Assembly (NCBI RefSeq): GCF_021462285.1
Contig: NZ_CP082787.1
Coordinates: 1,302,001 to 1,366,000, forward strand
Reading direction: 5' to 3'
DNA from: Serratia entomophila
GTDB lineage: Bacteria > Pseudomonadota > Gammaproteobacteria > Enterobacterales > Enterobacteriaceae
DNA: 64,000 nucleotides
Positions 9,625 to 21,442 of this stretch are shown one piece after another. The stretch's first letter is position 1. Each line of letters begins with the position of its first letter. A model generated the notes under the pieces. That model was not told the origin of the DNA. It made no database searches and worked only from the letters and a program-made list of their open reading frames with translations. Made by a program: the position numbers and the translations under genes.

Positions 9625-10578
9625 ATGAACGATAAAATCCCGATCGGCGTCAGCGCCTGCCTGCTCGGCGAGCCGGTGCGTTTTGACGGCGGGCATAAAC
9701 GATTGGCCTTTGCGGTGGAACAGCTGGCGCCCTATGTGCGCTTTGAGGCCATCTGCCCGGAAATGGCGATTGGCCTGCCGGTGCCGCGCCCGGCGCTGCG
9801 GTTGGTGAAACAGCCGCAGCGGACGGCGATGCGCTACAGCAACGATCCCAATGTCGATGTGACCGATAAGATGCAGCAATTTGCCGAACGGCGAGTGGCG
9901 CAATTGCAGCAGCTGTGCGGCTACATCGTTTGCGCCAAATCCCCCAGCTGCGGCATGGAGCGGGTGCGGGTCTACGGCGAGAACGGCAAAGACTCGCGCA
10001 AAAGCGGCGTCGGGCTGTTTACCGCCGAACTGCGGCGCCAGATGCCCTGGCTGCCGGTGGAGGAGGATGGGCGGCTGAACGATGCGGCGCTGCGGGAAAA
10101 CTTTGTCGAACGGGTGTATGCGCTGTACGAACTGAACATGCTGTGGCGCAAGGGGTTGACGCGCGGCGGGCTGATTGCCTTCCACAGCCGCTACAAGCTT
10201 TCGCTGCTGGCGCATTCACAGCCGGAGTACCGCGAGCTGGGGCGCTTTGTCGCCAACATCGATAAATGGGAATCGCTGGAAGCCTTTGCTGTCGAATACC
10301 GCAGCCGCCTGATGCAGCTGCTGACGCATAAGGCCACGCGCCGCAATCACACCAACGTATTGATGCACGTTCAGGGGTATTTCCGCCGCCAGCTCAGCGC
10401 CGCCCAGCGCCAGGAGCTGGCGCAGCTGATCGATCGCTATCGGCAGGGCATGCAGCCGCTGCTGGCGCCTATCGCGCTGCTGAAACACTACATGGCCGAA
10501 TACCCGGACGGCTATCTGGCGGAGCAGCGCTATTTCGAACCCTATCCTGAGGCTTTGCGGCTGCGTTACGGCCATTGA
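9625..10578 (+). CDS. ybgA: YbgA-type protein: DUF523 plus DUF1722
   Basis: 317 aa. The N-terminal half is DUF523 (IPIGVSACLLGEPVRFDGGHK, then SPSCGMERVRVY with conserved cysteines). The C-terminal half is DUF1722 (KYKLSLLAHS-like YKLSLLAHSQPEYRELG, then HTNVLMHVQGYFRR). E. coli YbgA (169 aa) has only the DUF1722 part, so this is the longer two-domain form common in other bacteria. It lies immediately upstream of the photolyase gene, 14 bases away, an association also seen in E. coli. The family has been linked to thiouracil desulfuration; the role here is not established from sequence. Confidence 0.88.
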   Translation: MNDKIPIGVSACLLGEPVRFDGGHKRLAFAVEQLAPYVRFEAICPEMAIGLPVPRPALRLVKQPQRTAMRYSNDPNVDVTDKMQQFAERRVAQLQQLCGYIVCAKSPSCGMERVRVYGENGKDSRKSGVGLFTAELRRQMPWLPVEEDGRLNDAALRENFVERVYALYELNMLWRKGLTRGGLIAFHSRYKLSLLAHSQPEYRELGRFVANIDKWESLEAFAVEYRSRLMQLLTHKATRRNHTNVLMHVQGYFRRQLSAAQRQELAQLIDRYRQGMQPLLAPIALLKHYMAEYPDGYLAEQRYFEPYPEALRLRYGH

Positions 10579-10592
10579 TCACGAGGAGTTTT

Positions 10593-12023
<1,431 letters not shown>

Positions 12024-12045
12024 GGCAACTGCAAGGAGCGACGCA

Positions 12046-13026
12046 ATGATGAAAAAGGTGTTGGCCCTGTGTCTGAGCGGCTACTCCGCGCTGGCGATGG
12101 CCGGCTTTGAGGTGGTGGCGCTGGGCGTGGAAGGCGGCGTGAGCGACGGCAACCTGACGTCCTACCTGATCCGCGGCGACACTCAGCCGCAGTACGTGGC
12201 GCTGGACGCCGGTTCGGTGTTGCCGGGCATCGCCAAAGGGCTGCAAAAAGGCAGCTTCCCGCAGGTCACCCCCGAGTTGGCCGCGCCTTACACGCCGCAG
12301 GGCTACGTGTTCCGGCAGCTGATCGGCGGCTACTTCATCAGCCATGGGCATTTGGACCACGTGGCGGGGCTGATCCTCGGCTCGCCGCAGGACGCCAAAA
12401 AAACCGTTTACGCTCAGGCGGACACCGTGCTGACCCTGCGCAATCATTACTTTAACTGGAAGGCCTGGCCGAACTTTACCGACGCCGGCAACGGCTCGCG
12501 GCTGGGCACTTATCGGCTGCAGACGGTGCGGCCGCTGCAGCGCTTTACCCTTGGCCTTACCGGGCTGAGCGGCGTGATGTATCCGCTTAGCCACGATCGC
12601 TATCCTTCGTCGATGCTGCTGTTGTCCGACAGCAGCGGCTCCTTCGCCTATTTCGGCGATACCGGGCCGGACGCGGTGGAGCAGTCGCGCGATCTCGACG
12701 CCGCCTGGCGTGCGCTGGGCCCGCTGATCGAGCAGAAAAAGCTCAAGGGCATGATCGTTGAGACCTCTTACCCCAACGGGGTAGAGGATAAACACCTGTA
12801 CGGCCACCTGACCCCGGCCTGGCTGCTGAAAGAGCTGAAAAACCTGACGCAATACAGCGGCGGCGAAGGATCGCTGAAAGATTTCCCGGTGGTGATCAGC
12901 CACATCAAGCCCAGCCTGAAGCAGGGCGAAGACGTGCGCGCCGCCATCAAACAGCAGCTGGAGCAAGGCAACGATCTGGGCGTTAAATTTATCCTGATGG
13001 AGCAGGGCGACCGACAGACATTTTGA
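12046..13026 (+). CDS. Class II 3',5'-cyclic-nucleotide phosphodiesterase, periplasmic
   Basis: 326 aa, metallo-beta-lactamase-fold PDEase_II family (yeast PDE1 / Vibrio fischeri CnpP type). It hydrolyses cAMP/cGMP to the 5'-nucleotide in characterised members. A signal peptide is clear (MMKKVLALCLSGYSALAMA, cleavage near residue 19), so it acts in the periplasm. The metal-binding motif is FISHGHLDHVAGL, with further conserved YFGDTGPD, ETSYPN and VVISHIKPS. In E. coli this position, between phr and ybgI, holds a peptide transporter gene (dtpD). An AAGGAG site precedes the ATG. Confidence 0.9.
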   Translation: MMKKVLALCLSGYSALAMAGFEVVALGVEGGVSDGNLTSYLIRGDTQPQYVALDAGSVLPGIAKGLQKGSFPQVTPELAAPYTPQGYVFRQLIGGYFISHGHLDHVAGLILGSPQDAKKTVYAQADTVLTLRNHYFNWKAWPNFTDAGNGSRLGTYRLQTVRPLQRFTLGLTGLSGVMYPLSHDRYPSSMLLLSDSSGSFAYFGDTGPDAVEQSRDLDAAWRALGPLIEQKKLKGMIVETSYPNGVEDKHLYGHLTPAWLLKELKNLTQYSGGEGSLKDFPVVISHIKPSLKQGEDVRAAIKQQLEQGNDLGVKFILMEQGDRQTF

Positions 13027-13044
13027 ATATGAAGAGAGAAGACT

Positions 13045-13788
13045 ATGCGTAACCTCGATCTGGAAAATTTGATCAACAGCGAGCTGAATACTTCGGCGTT
13101 TCAGGACTATGCGCCCAACGGGCTGCAGGTGGAAGGGCGCCCGCACGTGCAGCGCATCGTCACCGGCGTCACCGCCTGCCAGGCGCTGCTGGACGCGGCG
13201 GTGGAGCAACAGGCCGATGCCATCATCGTGCATCACGGCTACTTCTGGAAAAACGAAGCGCCGGCGGTGCGCGGCATGAAGCGCAACCGGCTGAAAACGC
13301 TGCTGACCAACGACATCAACCTGTACGGCTATCATCTGCCGCTGGATGCGCATCCGGTGCTGGGCAACAATGCGCAGTTGGCGCAGGCGCTCGGCATTCG
13401 GGTGATTGGCGAGGTGGAACCGCTGGTGCCGCACGGTGAATTCGAGCAGCCGCTGAGCGGCGAGGAACTGCAGCGGCGCATCGAGCAGCGCCTGGGGCGC
13501 AGCGTACTGCACTGCGGCGACAACGCGCCGGCGCATATTCGCCGTGTGGCCTGGTGCACCGGTGGCGGCCAGGGCTTTATCGACAGCGCCGCGCGTTTCG
13601 GCGTTGACGCTTTTATCAGCGGCGAAGTGTCGGAGCAGACCATCCACAGCGCGCGCGAGATGGGCGTGCACTTCTTCGCCGCCGGTCACCATGCCACCGA
13701 ACGCGGCGGCGTGAAGGCGCTGGGCGAATGGCTGGCGCAGCAGCACGGTTTTGACGTGACCTTTATCGATATCCCGAACCCCGCCTGA
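13045..13788 (+). CDS. ybgI: YbgI, NIF3-family metal-binding protein
   Basis: 247 aa, same length as E. coli YbgI, the structurally known hexameric ring protein with a di-metal centre. Conserved features are [11 protein letters not shown], the metal ligands in [21 protein letters not shown]-like [21 protein letters not shown] and [10 protein letters not shown]. It is annotated in databases as GTP cyclohydrolase I type 2, but the physiological reaction is unsettled. It lies just upstream of the pxp genes, as in E. coli, although a terminator-like hairpin separates them. Confidence 0.96.
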   Translation: MRNLDLENLINSELNTSAFQDYAPNGLQVEGRPHVQRIVTGVTACQALLDAAVEQQADAIIVHHGYFWKNEAPAVRGMKRNRLKTLLTNDINLYGYHLPLDAHPVLGNNAQLAQALGIRVIGEVEPLVPHGEFEQPLSGEELQRRIEQRLGRSVLHCGDNAPAHIRRVAWCTGGGQGFIDSAARFGVDAFISGEVSEQTIHSAREMGVHFFAAGHHATERGGVKALGEWLAQQHGFDVTFIDIPNPA

Positions 13789-13799
13789 TTTTTCTCTTC

Positions 13800-13837
13800 A
13801 GGATCCGGCTCGGCCTGCGCGCCGGCTGGATCCTTTT
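13800..13837 (+). terminator. Terminator-like hairpin after ybgI
   Basis: AGGATCC (13800-13806) pairs with GGATCCT (13828-13834). An inner GCCGG segment can extend the stem, and TTT follows. It lies 12 bases after the ybgI stop. Confidence 0.65.
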
Positions 13838-13945
13838 AGCGCCTTAATTCCTTATTTTTTCAATGGTTGCGTTCTATTGACAGCCGGAGCTGCGTCACGC
13901 ATAACTGGTGTGTTTTTCATCGCGATAATAATAAGGAGAATCAGG

Positions 13946-14608
13946 GTGCAACGACAACGGGCACGATGTTACCTGTTAGGTGAAAGAGCGGTAGTGCTTG
14001 AGCTGTCGCCGCCGGTGACGCTGCCGAGCCAGCAGCGCATTTGGGCGTTGGCGGAAAAACTGAATCATCATCCCGACGTGCTGGAGGTGGTGCCGGGCAT
14101 GAACAACCTGACGCTGCTGCTGCATACGCCGCAGGCCGATGCCGAAGCGATGCTGGGCCTGCTGCAGCAAGGCTGGGACAGCAGGGAAAGCCTGGTGCCG
14201 GAATCGCGCCAGGTGGACATTCCGGTTATCTACGGCGGGGAACAGGGCCCCGATCTGGATGAGGTGGCGCGTCATACCGGCCTGACGCCGCGGCAGGTGG
14301 TTGAATGCCACGCCTCGGCGGATTACGTGGTCTATTTTCTCGGCTTCCAGCCGGGCTTCTCTTATATGGGCGGCATGCCGGAAAAACTGGCCACGCCGCG
14401 CCGCGCCGAACCGCGCCTGGCGGTGGCGGCGGGCTCCGTCGGCATCGGCGGCGGCCAGACCGGCATCTACCCGCTGGTCACGCCCGGCGGCTGGCAACTG
14501 ATCGGCCGCACGCCGCTGGCGCTGTTCAATCCGCATGAAATGCCGCCGACGCTGCTGCGCCCGGGCGATCGCGTGCGCTTCGTGCCGCAGAAGGAGGGCG
14601 TATGCTGA
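13946..14608 (+). CDS. pxpB: 5-oxoprolinase subunit PxpB
   Basis: 220 aa (E. coli YbgJ/PxpB 218). Allophanate-hydrolase-subunit-1 fold (KipI-like), with [41 protein letters not shown], and a Pro/Gly-rich [20 protein letters not shown]. With PxpC and PxpA it forms the ATP-dependent prokaryotic 5-oxoprolinase that opens 5-oxoproline to glutamate. A GTG start at 13946 is chosen, with AAGGAG 7 bases upstream and the E. coli N-terminus MQRARCYL reproduced here after two extra residues. The longer frame upstream has no ribosome site. Confidence 0.95.
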   Translation: MQRQRARCYLLGERAVVLELSPPVTLPSQQRIWALAEKLNHHPDVLEVVPGMNNLTLLLHTPQADAEAMLGLLQQGWDSRESLVPESRQVDIPVIYGGEQGPDLDEVARHTGLTPRQVVECHASADYVVYFLGFQPGFSYMGGMPEKLATPRRAEPRLAVAAGSVGIGGGQTGIYPLVTPGGWQLIGRTPLALFNPHEMPPTLLRPGDRVRFVPQKEGVC

Positions 14609-15534
14609 ATATTCTGCGCGCAGGCATCTATACCACGGTGCAGGATCTGGGCCGTGACGGCTTTCGGCGTTTGGGCGTCAGCACGGGCGGCGCGCTGGAT
14701 GCGCCGGCGCTGAAGATAGCCAACCTGCTGGTGGGCAATGCGCCGGGCGCCGCCGGGCTGGAAGTGACCCTCGGCCAGTTCGGTGCCGAATTCACCCGCA
14801 GCGGCTGGGTAGCCCTGACCGGCGCCGGCTGCGATGCCAAACTGGACGGCAAGCCGCTGTGGACTGGCTGGCGTTATCCGGTCAGGGCCGGCCAACAGCT
14901 GACGTTAAGCATGCCCAGACGCGGCATGCGCAGCTATCTGGCGATCTCCGGCGGCATTGACGTGCCGGAAATGCTGGGATCGCGCAGTACCGATATGAAA
15001 GCTGCCTTCGGCGGGTGGGAAGGGCGCAACCTGAAAGACGGCGACCGTCTGCCATTGGGCAAGGAAGGGGCGCTGCCGCGCCACAGCTGCGGGGTGAAAC
15101 AGCTGTTGTTCAATAACCGCATCCGCGCGTTGCCGGGGCCGGAATATGCCGAGTTCAGCGCGGAGGCGCAGGAAACCTTCTGGCGCGCCGCCTGGCAGCT
15201 CAGCCCGCAAAGCAACCGCATGGGATACCGGCTGCATGGCGGCAGCCCGCTGGCGCGCACCACCGAACGTGAAATGCTGTCGCACGGCCTGATGCCGGGG
15301 GTGGTGCAGGTACCGCATAACGGCCAGCCGATCGTGCTGATGGCCGACGCGCAAACCACCGGCGGTTATCCGCGCATTGCCTGCGTGATCGAAGCCGATC
15401 TTTACCATTTGGCGCAAATTCGCCTGGGTGAGCCGATTCACTTCGTCCGCTGTTCGCTGGCTGAGGCGCGGCGCGCCAAGGCCGAGCAGGATCTCTTTAT
15501 TCAACAGATTGCCAGGGGGTTAGATGATCGTTGA
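14602..15534 (+). CDS. pxpC: 5-oxoprolinase subunit PxpC
   Basis: 310 aa, identical in length to E. coli YbgK/PxpC. Allophanate hydrolase subunit 2 fold (KipA-like): [38 protein letters not shown] and the PVHxGQPIVL-like [20 protein letters not shown]. It works in the PxpABC complex. It overlaps the end of pxpB by 7 bases, and the next gene by 11, so the three are translationally coupled and expressed in balanced amounts. Confidence 0.96.
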   Translation: MLNILRAGIYTTVQDLGRDGFRRLGVSTGGALDAPALKIANLLVGNAPGAAGLEVTLGQFGAEFTRSGWVALTGAGCDAKLDGKPLWTGWRYPVRAGQQLTLSMPRRGMRSYLAISGGIDVPEMLGSRSTDMKAAFGGWEGRNLKDGDRLPLGKEGALPRHSCGVKQLLFNNRIRALPGPEYAEFSAEAQETFWRAAWQLSPQSNRMGYRLHGGSPLARTTEREMLSHGLMPGVVQVPHNGQPIVLMADAQTTGGYPRIACVIEADLYHLAQIRLGEPIHFVRCSLAEARRAKAEQDLFIQQIARGLDDR

Positions 15535-16261
15535 TTTAAACGCCGATCTCGGCGAAGGCTGCGCCAACGACGAAGCGCTGCTGCAACTGGTCAGTTCCGC
15601 CAATATCGCCTGCGGATTCCACGCCGGCGACGCGCAAACCATGCGCCAGTCGGTGCGTTGGGCGTTGCAGTACGGCGTGGCGATCGGCGCGCACCCAAGC
15701 TTCCCCGATCGGGAAAACTTTGGCCGCACCCGCATGCAGTTGCCGCCGGAAACGGTCTATGCCCAGGTGGTGTATCAGCTGGGCGCGCTGGCGGCGATCG
15801 CCCGCGCTGAGGGAGGCGTTATGGTGCACGTGAAACCGCACGGCATGCTGTACAACCAGGCGGCGGTCGAACCGGCGCTGGCGGAGGCGATCGCTAAAGC
15901 GGTGAAAGCGGTCGATCCGGCGTTGCGGCTGGTGGGGTTGGCCGGCAGCGAACTGATCCGCGCCGCACAGCGGCAGGGGCTGGCGACGCGGCAGGAGGTG
16001 TTCGCCGATCGCGGCTATCAGGCGGACGGCACGCTGGTGCCGCGCGGCCTGCCGGGCGCGCTGATCGAAGACGACGAACAGGCGCTGGCGCAAACGTTGG
16101 AAATGGTGCGCCACCATCGGGTGCGCACGCTGGATGGCACCTGGGCGGCGGTGCGGGCGGAAACCGTCTGCCTGCACGGCGATGGGCAACATGCGCTGGA
16201 ATATGCGCGCAAGCTGCGGGACAGCTTCGTTCAGCAGGGGATCCGCGTCAGCGCCGAGTAA
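15524..16261 (+). CDS. pxpA: 5-oxoprolinase subunit PxpA (LamB/YcsF family)
   Basis: 245 aa. LamB/YcsF-type TIM-barrel-like protein with the family hallmark start [17 protein letters not shown], then [33 protein letters not shown] and [17 protein letters not shown]. It provides the catalytic part of 5-oxoprolinase with PxpB and PxpC. It is followed 51 bases later by two predicted permease genes and pcp. Confidence 0.96.
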   Translation: MIVDLNADLGEGCANDEALLQLVSSANIACGFHAGDAQTMRQSVRWALQYGVAIGAHPSFPDRENFGRTRMQLPPETVYAQVVYQLGALAAIARAEGGVMVHVKPHGMLYNQAAVEPALAEAIAKAVKAVDPALRLVGLAGSELIRAAQRQGLATRQEVFADRGYQADGTLVPRGLPGALIEDDEQALAQTLEMVRHHRVRTLDGTWAAVRAETVCLHGDGQHALEYARKLRDSFVQQGIRVSAE

Positions 16262-16312
16262 CGCAACGCACAACATCACAATAAAACTATTAGAAATTAT
16301 CGAGGGCATACT

Positions 16313-17044
16313 ATGGAACAGGCCGTTAATCTCTGGCCACTGATCGGCATCGCCGCCATCGTGCTGGGGTTCGTCTTACGCTTCAATCCGGTGTTGGTGG
16401 TGATTGCCGCCGGCATCATTACCGGGCTGGCGGCGCTGATGCCGCTGGATGTGATCCTGGAAAAGCTCGGCGAGGGCTTTCTCAATACCCGCAACCTGCC
16501 GCTGATCCTGTTGCTGCCGCTGGCGGTGATCGGCCTGCTGGAGCGCCACGGGCTGAAAGAGCGCGCGCAGGCGTGGATCGCCAAGATCAAAAGCGCCACC
16601 GCCGGGCGTTTGCTGATCGTCTACCTGTTCGTGCGTGAGATTACCGCCGCCATGGGGCTGACCAGCCTGGGCGGCCACCCGCAGATGGTGCGGCCGTTGC
16701 TGGCGCCGATGGCGGAAGGGGCGACCGAAAACCGTTACGGCGAGCTGCCGGAGCGCACCCGGCATCGCCTGCGCGCCATGTCGGCCGCCACCGACAACGT
16801 CGGGCTGTTCTTCGGTGAGGATATTTTCGTGGCCTTCGGCGCGATTATCTTCATGCACAACTTTATGCTGGAGTCGGGCGGCATTCAGACCGAGCCGCTG
16901 CACATCGCGCTGTGGGGTATCCCAACCGCTATCTTCGCCTTCCTGATCCACGCCTTCCGGCTTTACCGCATGGATAAACAGCTCATCGCCGAACTGGCGC
17001 AGCTGAACCAGGCGGCGCTGCAGGCGAAGGGGGATGCGCGATGA
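16313..17044 (+). CDS. DUF969 family membrane protein, candidate 5-oxoproline permease half
   Basis: 243 aa hydrophobic protein of the DUF969 family with about six membrane segments (LWPLIGIAAIVLGFVLRF at the N-terminus). Conserved loop residues are MGLTSLGGHPQMVRPLLAPM and AATDNVGLFFGEDIF. It always pairs with a DUF979 gene. Here the two overlap by 4 bases (ATGA). The position between the 5-oxoprolinase genes and pyroglutamyl peptidase suggests uptake of 5-oxoproline or pyroglutamyl compounds. That substrate is an inference from context; no transport assay is known to me. Confidence 0.8.
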   Translation: MEQAVNLWPLIGIAAIVLGFVLRFNPVLVVIAAGIITGLAALMPLDVILEKLGEGFLNTRNLPLILLLPLAVIGLLERHGLKERAQAWIAKIKSATAGRLLIVYLFVREITAAMGLTSLGGHPQMVRPLLAPMAEGATENRYGELPERTRHRLRAMSAATDNVGLFFGEDIFVAFGAIIFMHNFMLESGGIQTEPLHIALWGIPTAIFAFLIHAFRLYRMDKQLIAELAQLNQAALQAKGDAR

Positions 17045-18060
17045 ATTTCCAACAACAATATCTCTACTGGCTGGCCGGCGTGGTGCTGCTCATTGTGGCG
17101 GCGATGTCGTTTCGCGATCGCGCCAACCCGCGCCGTATCACCACCGGCCTGTTCTGGGCGCTGTACGGCCTGGTATTCCTGGTTGGCGACTGGACCTATA
17201 GCCTGCTGGGCGACGTCTTGGGCGAGGGCAGCAACGAGAAACGCATGTTGCATATCATCGTCGGCGTGGTGGTGGTGGTCATGGCCCTGATCGCCGGTTT
17301 CGGCGGCGTGCGGCTGGGCAGCTATCATCAGCGTACGCCGCAGGAGCGCGAGGCCAGCGCCAAACGCCTGGGCAACCGGCTGTTCGTGCCGGCGCTGGCG
17401 ATCCCGGTAGTGACGGTGGTCGGCGTGCTGCTGTTCAACAATATCCCGGCGCTGCAGAATGCGGTGTTCGGCAGCGGCAACCACGCCACGCTGATTACCC
17501 TGTTCTCGATGGCCCTGGGGGTGGTGCTTGGCGGTATTATTGCGGTGCGAATGACGCGTGAAACCCTTTCGCAGCCCATCCAGGAAACGCGCCGCCTGCT
17601 GGATTCGATCGGCTGGGCGTTTATTCTGCCGCAGATCCTCGCCACGCTGGGGCTGCTGTTCACCGCCGCCGGCGTCGGCACGGCGATTTCCCATCTGACT
17701 CAGGAATACCTGGCGGTCGACAACCGCTTTATCGCCGTGGCGGTTTACGCCATCGGCATGGCGCTGCTGACCATGGTGATGGGCAACGCCTTTGCCGCTT
17801 TTCCTATCGTCACCGCCGGTATCGGCATCCCGATCCTGGTGCTGCAGCACGGCGGCAACCCGGCGGTGATGGCGGCGATCGGCATGTTCTCCGGCTATTG
17901 CGGCACGCTGATGACGCCAATGGCTGCTAACTTTAATATTGTGCCGGCGGCGTTGCTGGAGCTGCCGGACAAGAATGCGGTGATCAAGGCGCAGGTGCCG
18001 ACTGGCGTGCTGCTGCTGTTGGTGAACGTATTCCTGTTGTATTTCCTGATGTTCCTGTAG
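17041..18060 (+). CDS. DUF979 family membrane protein, candidate 5-oxoproline permease half
   Basis: 339 aa, DUF979 family, with about nine or ten hydrophobic segments. Polar conserved stretches are [37 protein letters not shown] and [27 protein letters not shown]. The last two resemble the re-entrant loops of ion-transporter-superfamily carriers. It is translationally coupled to the DUF969 gene (overlap 17041-17044) and ends 8 bases before pcp. The pair is best read as a two-subunit secondary transporter. Confidence 0.8.
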   Translation: MNFQQQYLYWLAGVVLLIVAAMSFRDRANPRRITTGLFWALYGLVFLVGDWTYSLLGDVLGEGSNEKRMLHIIVGVVVVVMALIAGFGGVRLGSYHQRTPQEREASAKRLGNRLFVPALAIPVVTVVGVLLFNNIPALQNAVFGSGNHATLITLFSMALGVVLGGIIAVRMTRETLSQPIQETRRLLDSIGWAFILPQILATLGLLFTAAGVGTAISHLTQEYLAVDNRFIAVAVYAIGMALLTMVMGNAFAAFPIVTAGIGIPILVLQHGGNPAVMAAIGMFSGYCGTLMTPMAANFNIVPAALLELPDKNAVIKAQVPTGVLLLLVNVFLLYFLMFL

Positions 18061-18068
18061 GAGAGCTG

Positions 18069-18713
18069 ATGCAAAAGGTATTGATTACGGGCTTTGAGCC
18101 CTTCGGCGGCGAACGCGTCAATCCCTCCTGGGAAGTGGTGAAGCAGCTGAACGATATGGAGCTGGTCGGCACGCGAGTGGTGGCGCGCCAGCTGCCGTGC
18201 GTATTTGGCGCGGCGCTGGAGGCGCTGAATACGGTGCTCGACGAGGTGCAGCCGGTGATGGTGCTGGCGATTGGCCAGGCCGGCGGGCGAACCGACATCA
18301 CGCTGGAGCGGGTGGCGATCAACGTCGACGATGCGCGAATTCCCGATAACCAGGGCCGGCAACCGATTGACGAGCCGATCGTCGCCGACGGCCCGGCGGC
18401 CTATTTCAGCACCCTGCCGATCAAAGCGATGGTCAGCTCGATGCGCGAGGCCGGCATTCCGGCTTCCGTTTCACAAACCGCCGGCACCTACGTGTGTAAT
18501 CACGTGATGTATGGCCTGTTGCACCGCCTGCGCGACCAGCAGGAAATCAAGGGCGGGTTCATTCATATCCCTTATCTGCCGGAGCAGGCGGCGGCGCACC
18601 CCGGCGCGCCGAGCATGGCTGCACCGACGGTGCTGTTCGCCCTTGAGCTGGCGATATCCATTGCGCTGCAGGTGGAGCACGATTTGAAAGTGGTTGGCGG
18701 CGCGACGCACTAA
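18069..18713 (+). CDS. pcp: Pyrrolidone-carboxylate peptidase (pyroglutamyl peptidase I)
   Basis: 214 aa cysteine peptidase C15 that removes N-terminal pyroglutamate from peptides. Catalytic residues are in recognisable motifs: Glu in [19 protein letters not shown], Cys in [17 protein letters not shown] and His in [12 protein letters not shown]. The N-terminal motif is [18 protein letters not shown]. It is the last gene of the oxoproline module. It would release 5-oxoproline that PxpABC then converts to glutamate, which gives the operon a coherent salvage function. Confidence 0.96.
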   Translation: MQKVLITGFEPFGGERVNPSWEVVKQLNDMELVGTRVVARQLPCVFGAALEALNTVLDEVQPVMVLAIGQAGGRTDITLERVAINVDDARIPDNQGRQPIDEPIVADGPAAYFSTLPIKAMVSSMREAGIPASVSQTAGTYVCNHVMYGLLHRLRDQQEIKGGFIHIPYLPEQAAAHPGAPSMAAPTVLFALELAISIALQVEHDLKVVGGATH

Positions 18714-18723
18714 CCGGTTATTC

Positions 18724-18747
18724 CCCGGCGCAGGCTGCTGCGCCGGG
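18724..18747 (+). terminator. Strong hairpin between pcp and nei
   Basis: A perfect 10-bp stem, CCCGGCGCAG / CTGCGCCGGG, with loop GCTG, 10 bases past the pcp stop. No T-run follows, so it may stabilise the upstream message or terminate with Rho rather than act alone. Confidence 0.5.
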
Positions 18748-18767
18748 TCTGATGCAAGGAGTTGTCT

Positions 18768-19559
18768 ATGCCGGAAGGCCCAGAGATCCGCCGGGCGGCG
18801 GATAAGCTGGCGGCGGCGGTGATCGGCCGGCCGCTGACCGAGGTCGATTTCGCCTTTCCCCAGTTAAAGCACTATCGTCAGCATCTGATCGGCGAACGCA
18901 TCCTGGCGATTGAGCCGCGCGGCAAGGCGCTGCTGACCCATTTTTCCAACGGGTTGACGATGTACAGCCATAACCAACTGTATGGCGTCTGGAAGGTGGT
19001 GAAGGCCGGAGAGAGGCCGGATACCAAGCGTGACCTGCGGGTACGGCTGGAAACCGCCGACAGCGCAATTTTGCTCTACAGCGCCTCGGACATTACCCTG
19101 GGGCCGCGGGAAGAAATTGAACAGCACCCGTTTTTAAAACGCATTGGCCCCGACGTGCTGGATATGTCTTTAACCGCGGAGGCGGTGGCGCAGCGTTTGC
19201 TGTCGCCGCGTTTCTGCAAACGGCAGTTGGGCGGCATGCTGCTCGATCAGGCGTTTCTCGCCGGGTTAGGCAACTATCTGCGGGCGGAAATTCTCTGGCA
19301 GGCGGCGTTGGCGCCGCAGCATAAGCCGCAGGATCTGGCGCCGGCGGCGTTGCAGCGCCTGGCGGAGGCGCTGCTGGCGGTTCCGCGTTTATCCTATCAA
19401 ACCCGCGGCCAGGTGAATGAAAACCGCCATCACGGCGCGCTGTTCAGCTTCAAGGTGTTTCACCGCAGCGGCGAACCCTGTGAGCGCTGCGGCGCGATGA
19501 TTGCGCGCGGTGAGCTCTCTTCGCGGCCGTTTTACTGGTGCCCCGGTTGCCAGAAATAA
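18768..19559 (+). CDS. nei: Endonuclease VIII (DNA glycosylase/AP lyase)
   Basis: 263 aa, the same length as E. coli Nei. It excises oxidised pyrimidines and cleaves the abasic site. The N-terminus [13 protein letters not shown] carries the catalytic Pro and Glu once fMet is removed. Helix-two-turn-helix region [20 protein letters not shown]. The C-terminal zinc finger is C-x2-C-x16-C-x2-C in CERCGAMI...WCPGC. The start at ATG 18768 places Pro at position 2, as the mechanism requires. The TTG two codons earlier would not. Confidence 0.97.
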   Translation: MPEGPEIRRAADKLAAAVIGRPLTEVDFAFPQLKHYRQHLIGERILAIEPRGKALLTHFSNGLTMYSHNQLYGVWKVVKAGERPDTKRDLRVRLETADSAILLYSASDITLGPREEIEQHPFLKRIGPDVLDMSLTAEAVAQRLLSPRFCKRQLGGMLLDQAFLAGLGNYLRAEILWQAALAPQHKPQDLAPAALQRLAEALLAVPRLSYQTRGQVNENRHHGALFSFKVFHRSGEPCERCGAMIARGELSSRPFYWCPGCQK

Positions 19560-19562
19560 CCC

Positions 19563-19590
19563 AAAAAAAACGCCGCCCAATCGGGCGGCG
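19563..19590 (-). terminator. Rho-independent terminator of gltA
   Basis: On the minus strand an 8-bp stem, CGCCGCCC / GGGCGGCG with loop GATT, is followed by eight T. It lies 30 bases past the gltA stop and also sits right after the convergent nei gene. Confidence 0.9.
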
Positions 19591-19620
19591 CTGTGCTGCT
19601 TTATGTAGGGTAAAGCGGCG

Positions 19621-20913
19621 TTATTTGTTTTTCAGCTGGGACTTGAAGTCACGCTCGGCATAGCCGGTGTACAGCTGACGCGGACGGGCAATCTTGATGC
19701 CTTCGTCGTGCATTTCGTTCCAGTGCGCGATCCAGCCGATGGTGCGGGCGATAGCGAAGATCACGGTGAACATGGAAGAAGGAATGCCCATCGCCTTCAG
19801 GATGATGCCTGAGTAGAAGTCGACGTTCGGGTACAGTTTCTTCTCGATGAAGTACGGGTCGTTCAGCGCGATGTGTTCCAGCTCCATCGCCACCTGCAGC
19901 AGGTTGTCGTCCTTCTTGTTCAGCTCTTTCAGCACTTCGTGGCAGGTTTCGCGCATCACGGTGGCACGCGGATCGTAGTTCTTGTACACGCGGTGGCCGA
20001 AGCCCATCAGACGGAACGAATCATTCTTGTCTTTGGCGCGTTTGATGAATTCCGGGATGTGATCGACGGTCTTGATCTCTTCCAGCATTTTCAGCGCCGC
20101 TTCGTTGGCGCCGCCGTGCGCCGGTCCCCACAGGGAAGCGATACCGGCCGCGATGCAGGCGAACGGGTTGGCGCCGGAGGAGCCTGCGGTACGCACGGTA
20201 GAGGTGGAGGCGTTCTGCTCGTGGTCAGCGTGCAGGATCAGGATGCGATCCATGGCGCGTTCCAGCACCGGGTTCACCACGTACTCTTCGCACGGGGTGG
20301 CGAACATCATGTGCAGGAAGTTGCCGGCGTAGGACAGATCGTTGCGTGGGTAAACGAACGGCTGGCCCAGGGAATATTTGTAACACATCGCCGCCACGGT
20401 CGGCATTTTGGACAGCAGGCGGAATGCGGTGATCTCGCGGTGACGCTCGTTGTTGACGTCCAGCGCGTCGTGATAGAACGCCGCCAGCGCGCCGGTCACG
20501 CCGCACAGCACCGCCATCGGGTGCGAATCGCGGCGGAAGCCACGGAACAGATGGGTGATCTGGTCGTGGATCATGGTGTGGCGCGTAACGGTGGTTTTAA
20601 AGGTTTCGAACTCTTCGGCGGTCGGAGTCTCGCCGTACAGCAGGATGTAGCACACTTCCAGATAGGAAGATTCTTTCGCCAACTGCTCGATCGGGAAGCC
20701 GCGGTGCAGCAGTACGCCCTTGTCGCCGTCGATGAAGGTGATTTTGGATTCGCAGGAAGCGGTAGAGGTAAAGCCGGGATCAAATGTGAAATAACCTTTG
20801 GAGCCCAGGGCGCGGACATCGAGGACATCGGGGCCCAGTGTCGGGGTTAATACGCCCAGTTCGATCGGAGCTTCGCCATCATTAATGGTTAGCGTCGCTT
20901 TCTTATCAGTCAT
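19621..20913 (-). CDS. gltA: Citrate synthase, type II hexameric
   Basis: 430 aa (E. coli GltA 427). It condenses oxaloacetate and acetyl-CoA to citrate. Catalytic region with [41 protein letters not shown] split across the protein as expected: the His in the LHADHEQN motif, His in GPAHGGAN, Asp in the C-terminal PNVDFYSGI. The allosteric N-terminal domain ([20 protein letters not shown]) marks the NADH-sensitive Gram-negative form. It is transcribed divergently from sdhCDAB. Confidence 0.98.
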   Translation of the reverse strand: MTDKKATLTINDGEAPIELGVLTPTLGPDVLDVRALGSKGYFTFDPGFTSTASCESKITFIDGDKGVLLHRGFPIEQLAKESSYLEVCYILLYGETPTAEEFETFKTTVTRHTMIHDQITHLFRGFRRDSHPMAVLCGVTGALAAFYHDALDVNNERHREITAFRLLSKMPTVAAMCYKYSLGQPFVYPRNDLSYAGNFLHMMFATPCEEYVVNPVLERAMDRILILHADHEQNASTSTVRTAGSSGANPFACIAAGIASLWGPAHGGANEAALKMLEEIKTVDHIPEFIKRAKDKNDSFRLMGFGHRVYKNYDPRATVMRETCHEVLKELNKKDDNLLQVAMELEHIALNDPYFIEKKLYPNVDFYSGIILKAMGIPSSMFTVIFAIARTIGWIAHWNEMHDEGIKIARPRQLYTGYAERDFKSQLKNK

Positions 20914-21386
20914 TTACTGTCTCCTTAGCGCCTTATTTTAAAAACCTCTAACAACTGAAATACCTTAAATCTCCGCAGGTTGTCCGCAAAAAAATGGAGC
21001 GGACGCTAACTCTGTGAGCGACTGCGCAATTGTGCGCGGGTAGGGTACAGAGTGCTGACCAGGCGAACGAGACGGGTGACCAGTTGTTAACGATTCATTG
21101 TCATTCGTTATATTCTGTTAATCTTACCTATGAGCTGTTCGAGGGTTATGTGAACCCATCCCAATTAACTGTTTTATAAGCCTTATTTGCTTTTGTTGCG
21201 GCAAAGACGGGCGGGCGGCAACGGCTATTGGGATAGGTTCGCCAAATACACTGTTGCACAACTGGAACATGGGGGGAAGTGTATCTGTTGACCTATAGCG
21301 CGTCATAGGACCCTTTGTGCCCCTATATGTAATGGAAATGTTGATCTCTTGTCAAATCAGATAATTAATTTTGCACTAATTGTGAA

Positions 21387-21408
21387 ATTCGTGATCTAAA
21401 TCACTGTT
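21387..21408. promoter_or_regulatory. CRP-binding site upstream of sdhCDAB
   Basis: ATTCGTGATCTAAATCACTG is a near-perfect CRP palindrome (GTGA-N6-TCAC with the favoured ATCTA/TAAAT core). Its centre is about 80 bases upstream of the predicted sdh start of transcription. Cyclic-AMP control of sdh is known in E. coli. Confidence 0.75.
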
Positions 21409-21442
21409 CGGGGGAAATGTTACCAAAGGGATTGTATGGGAA

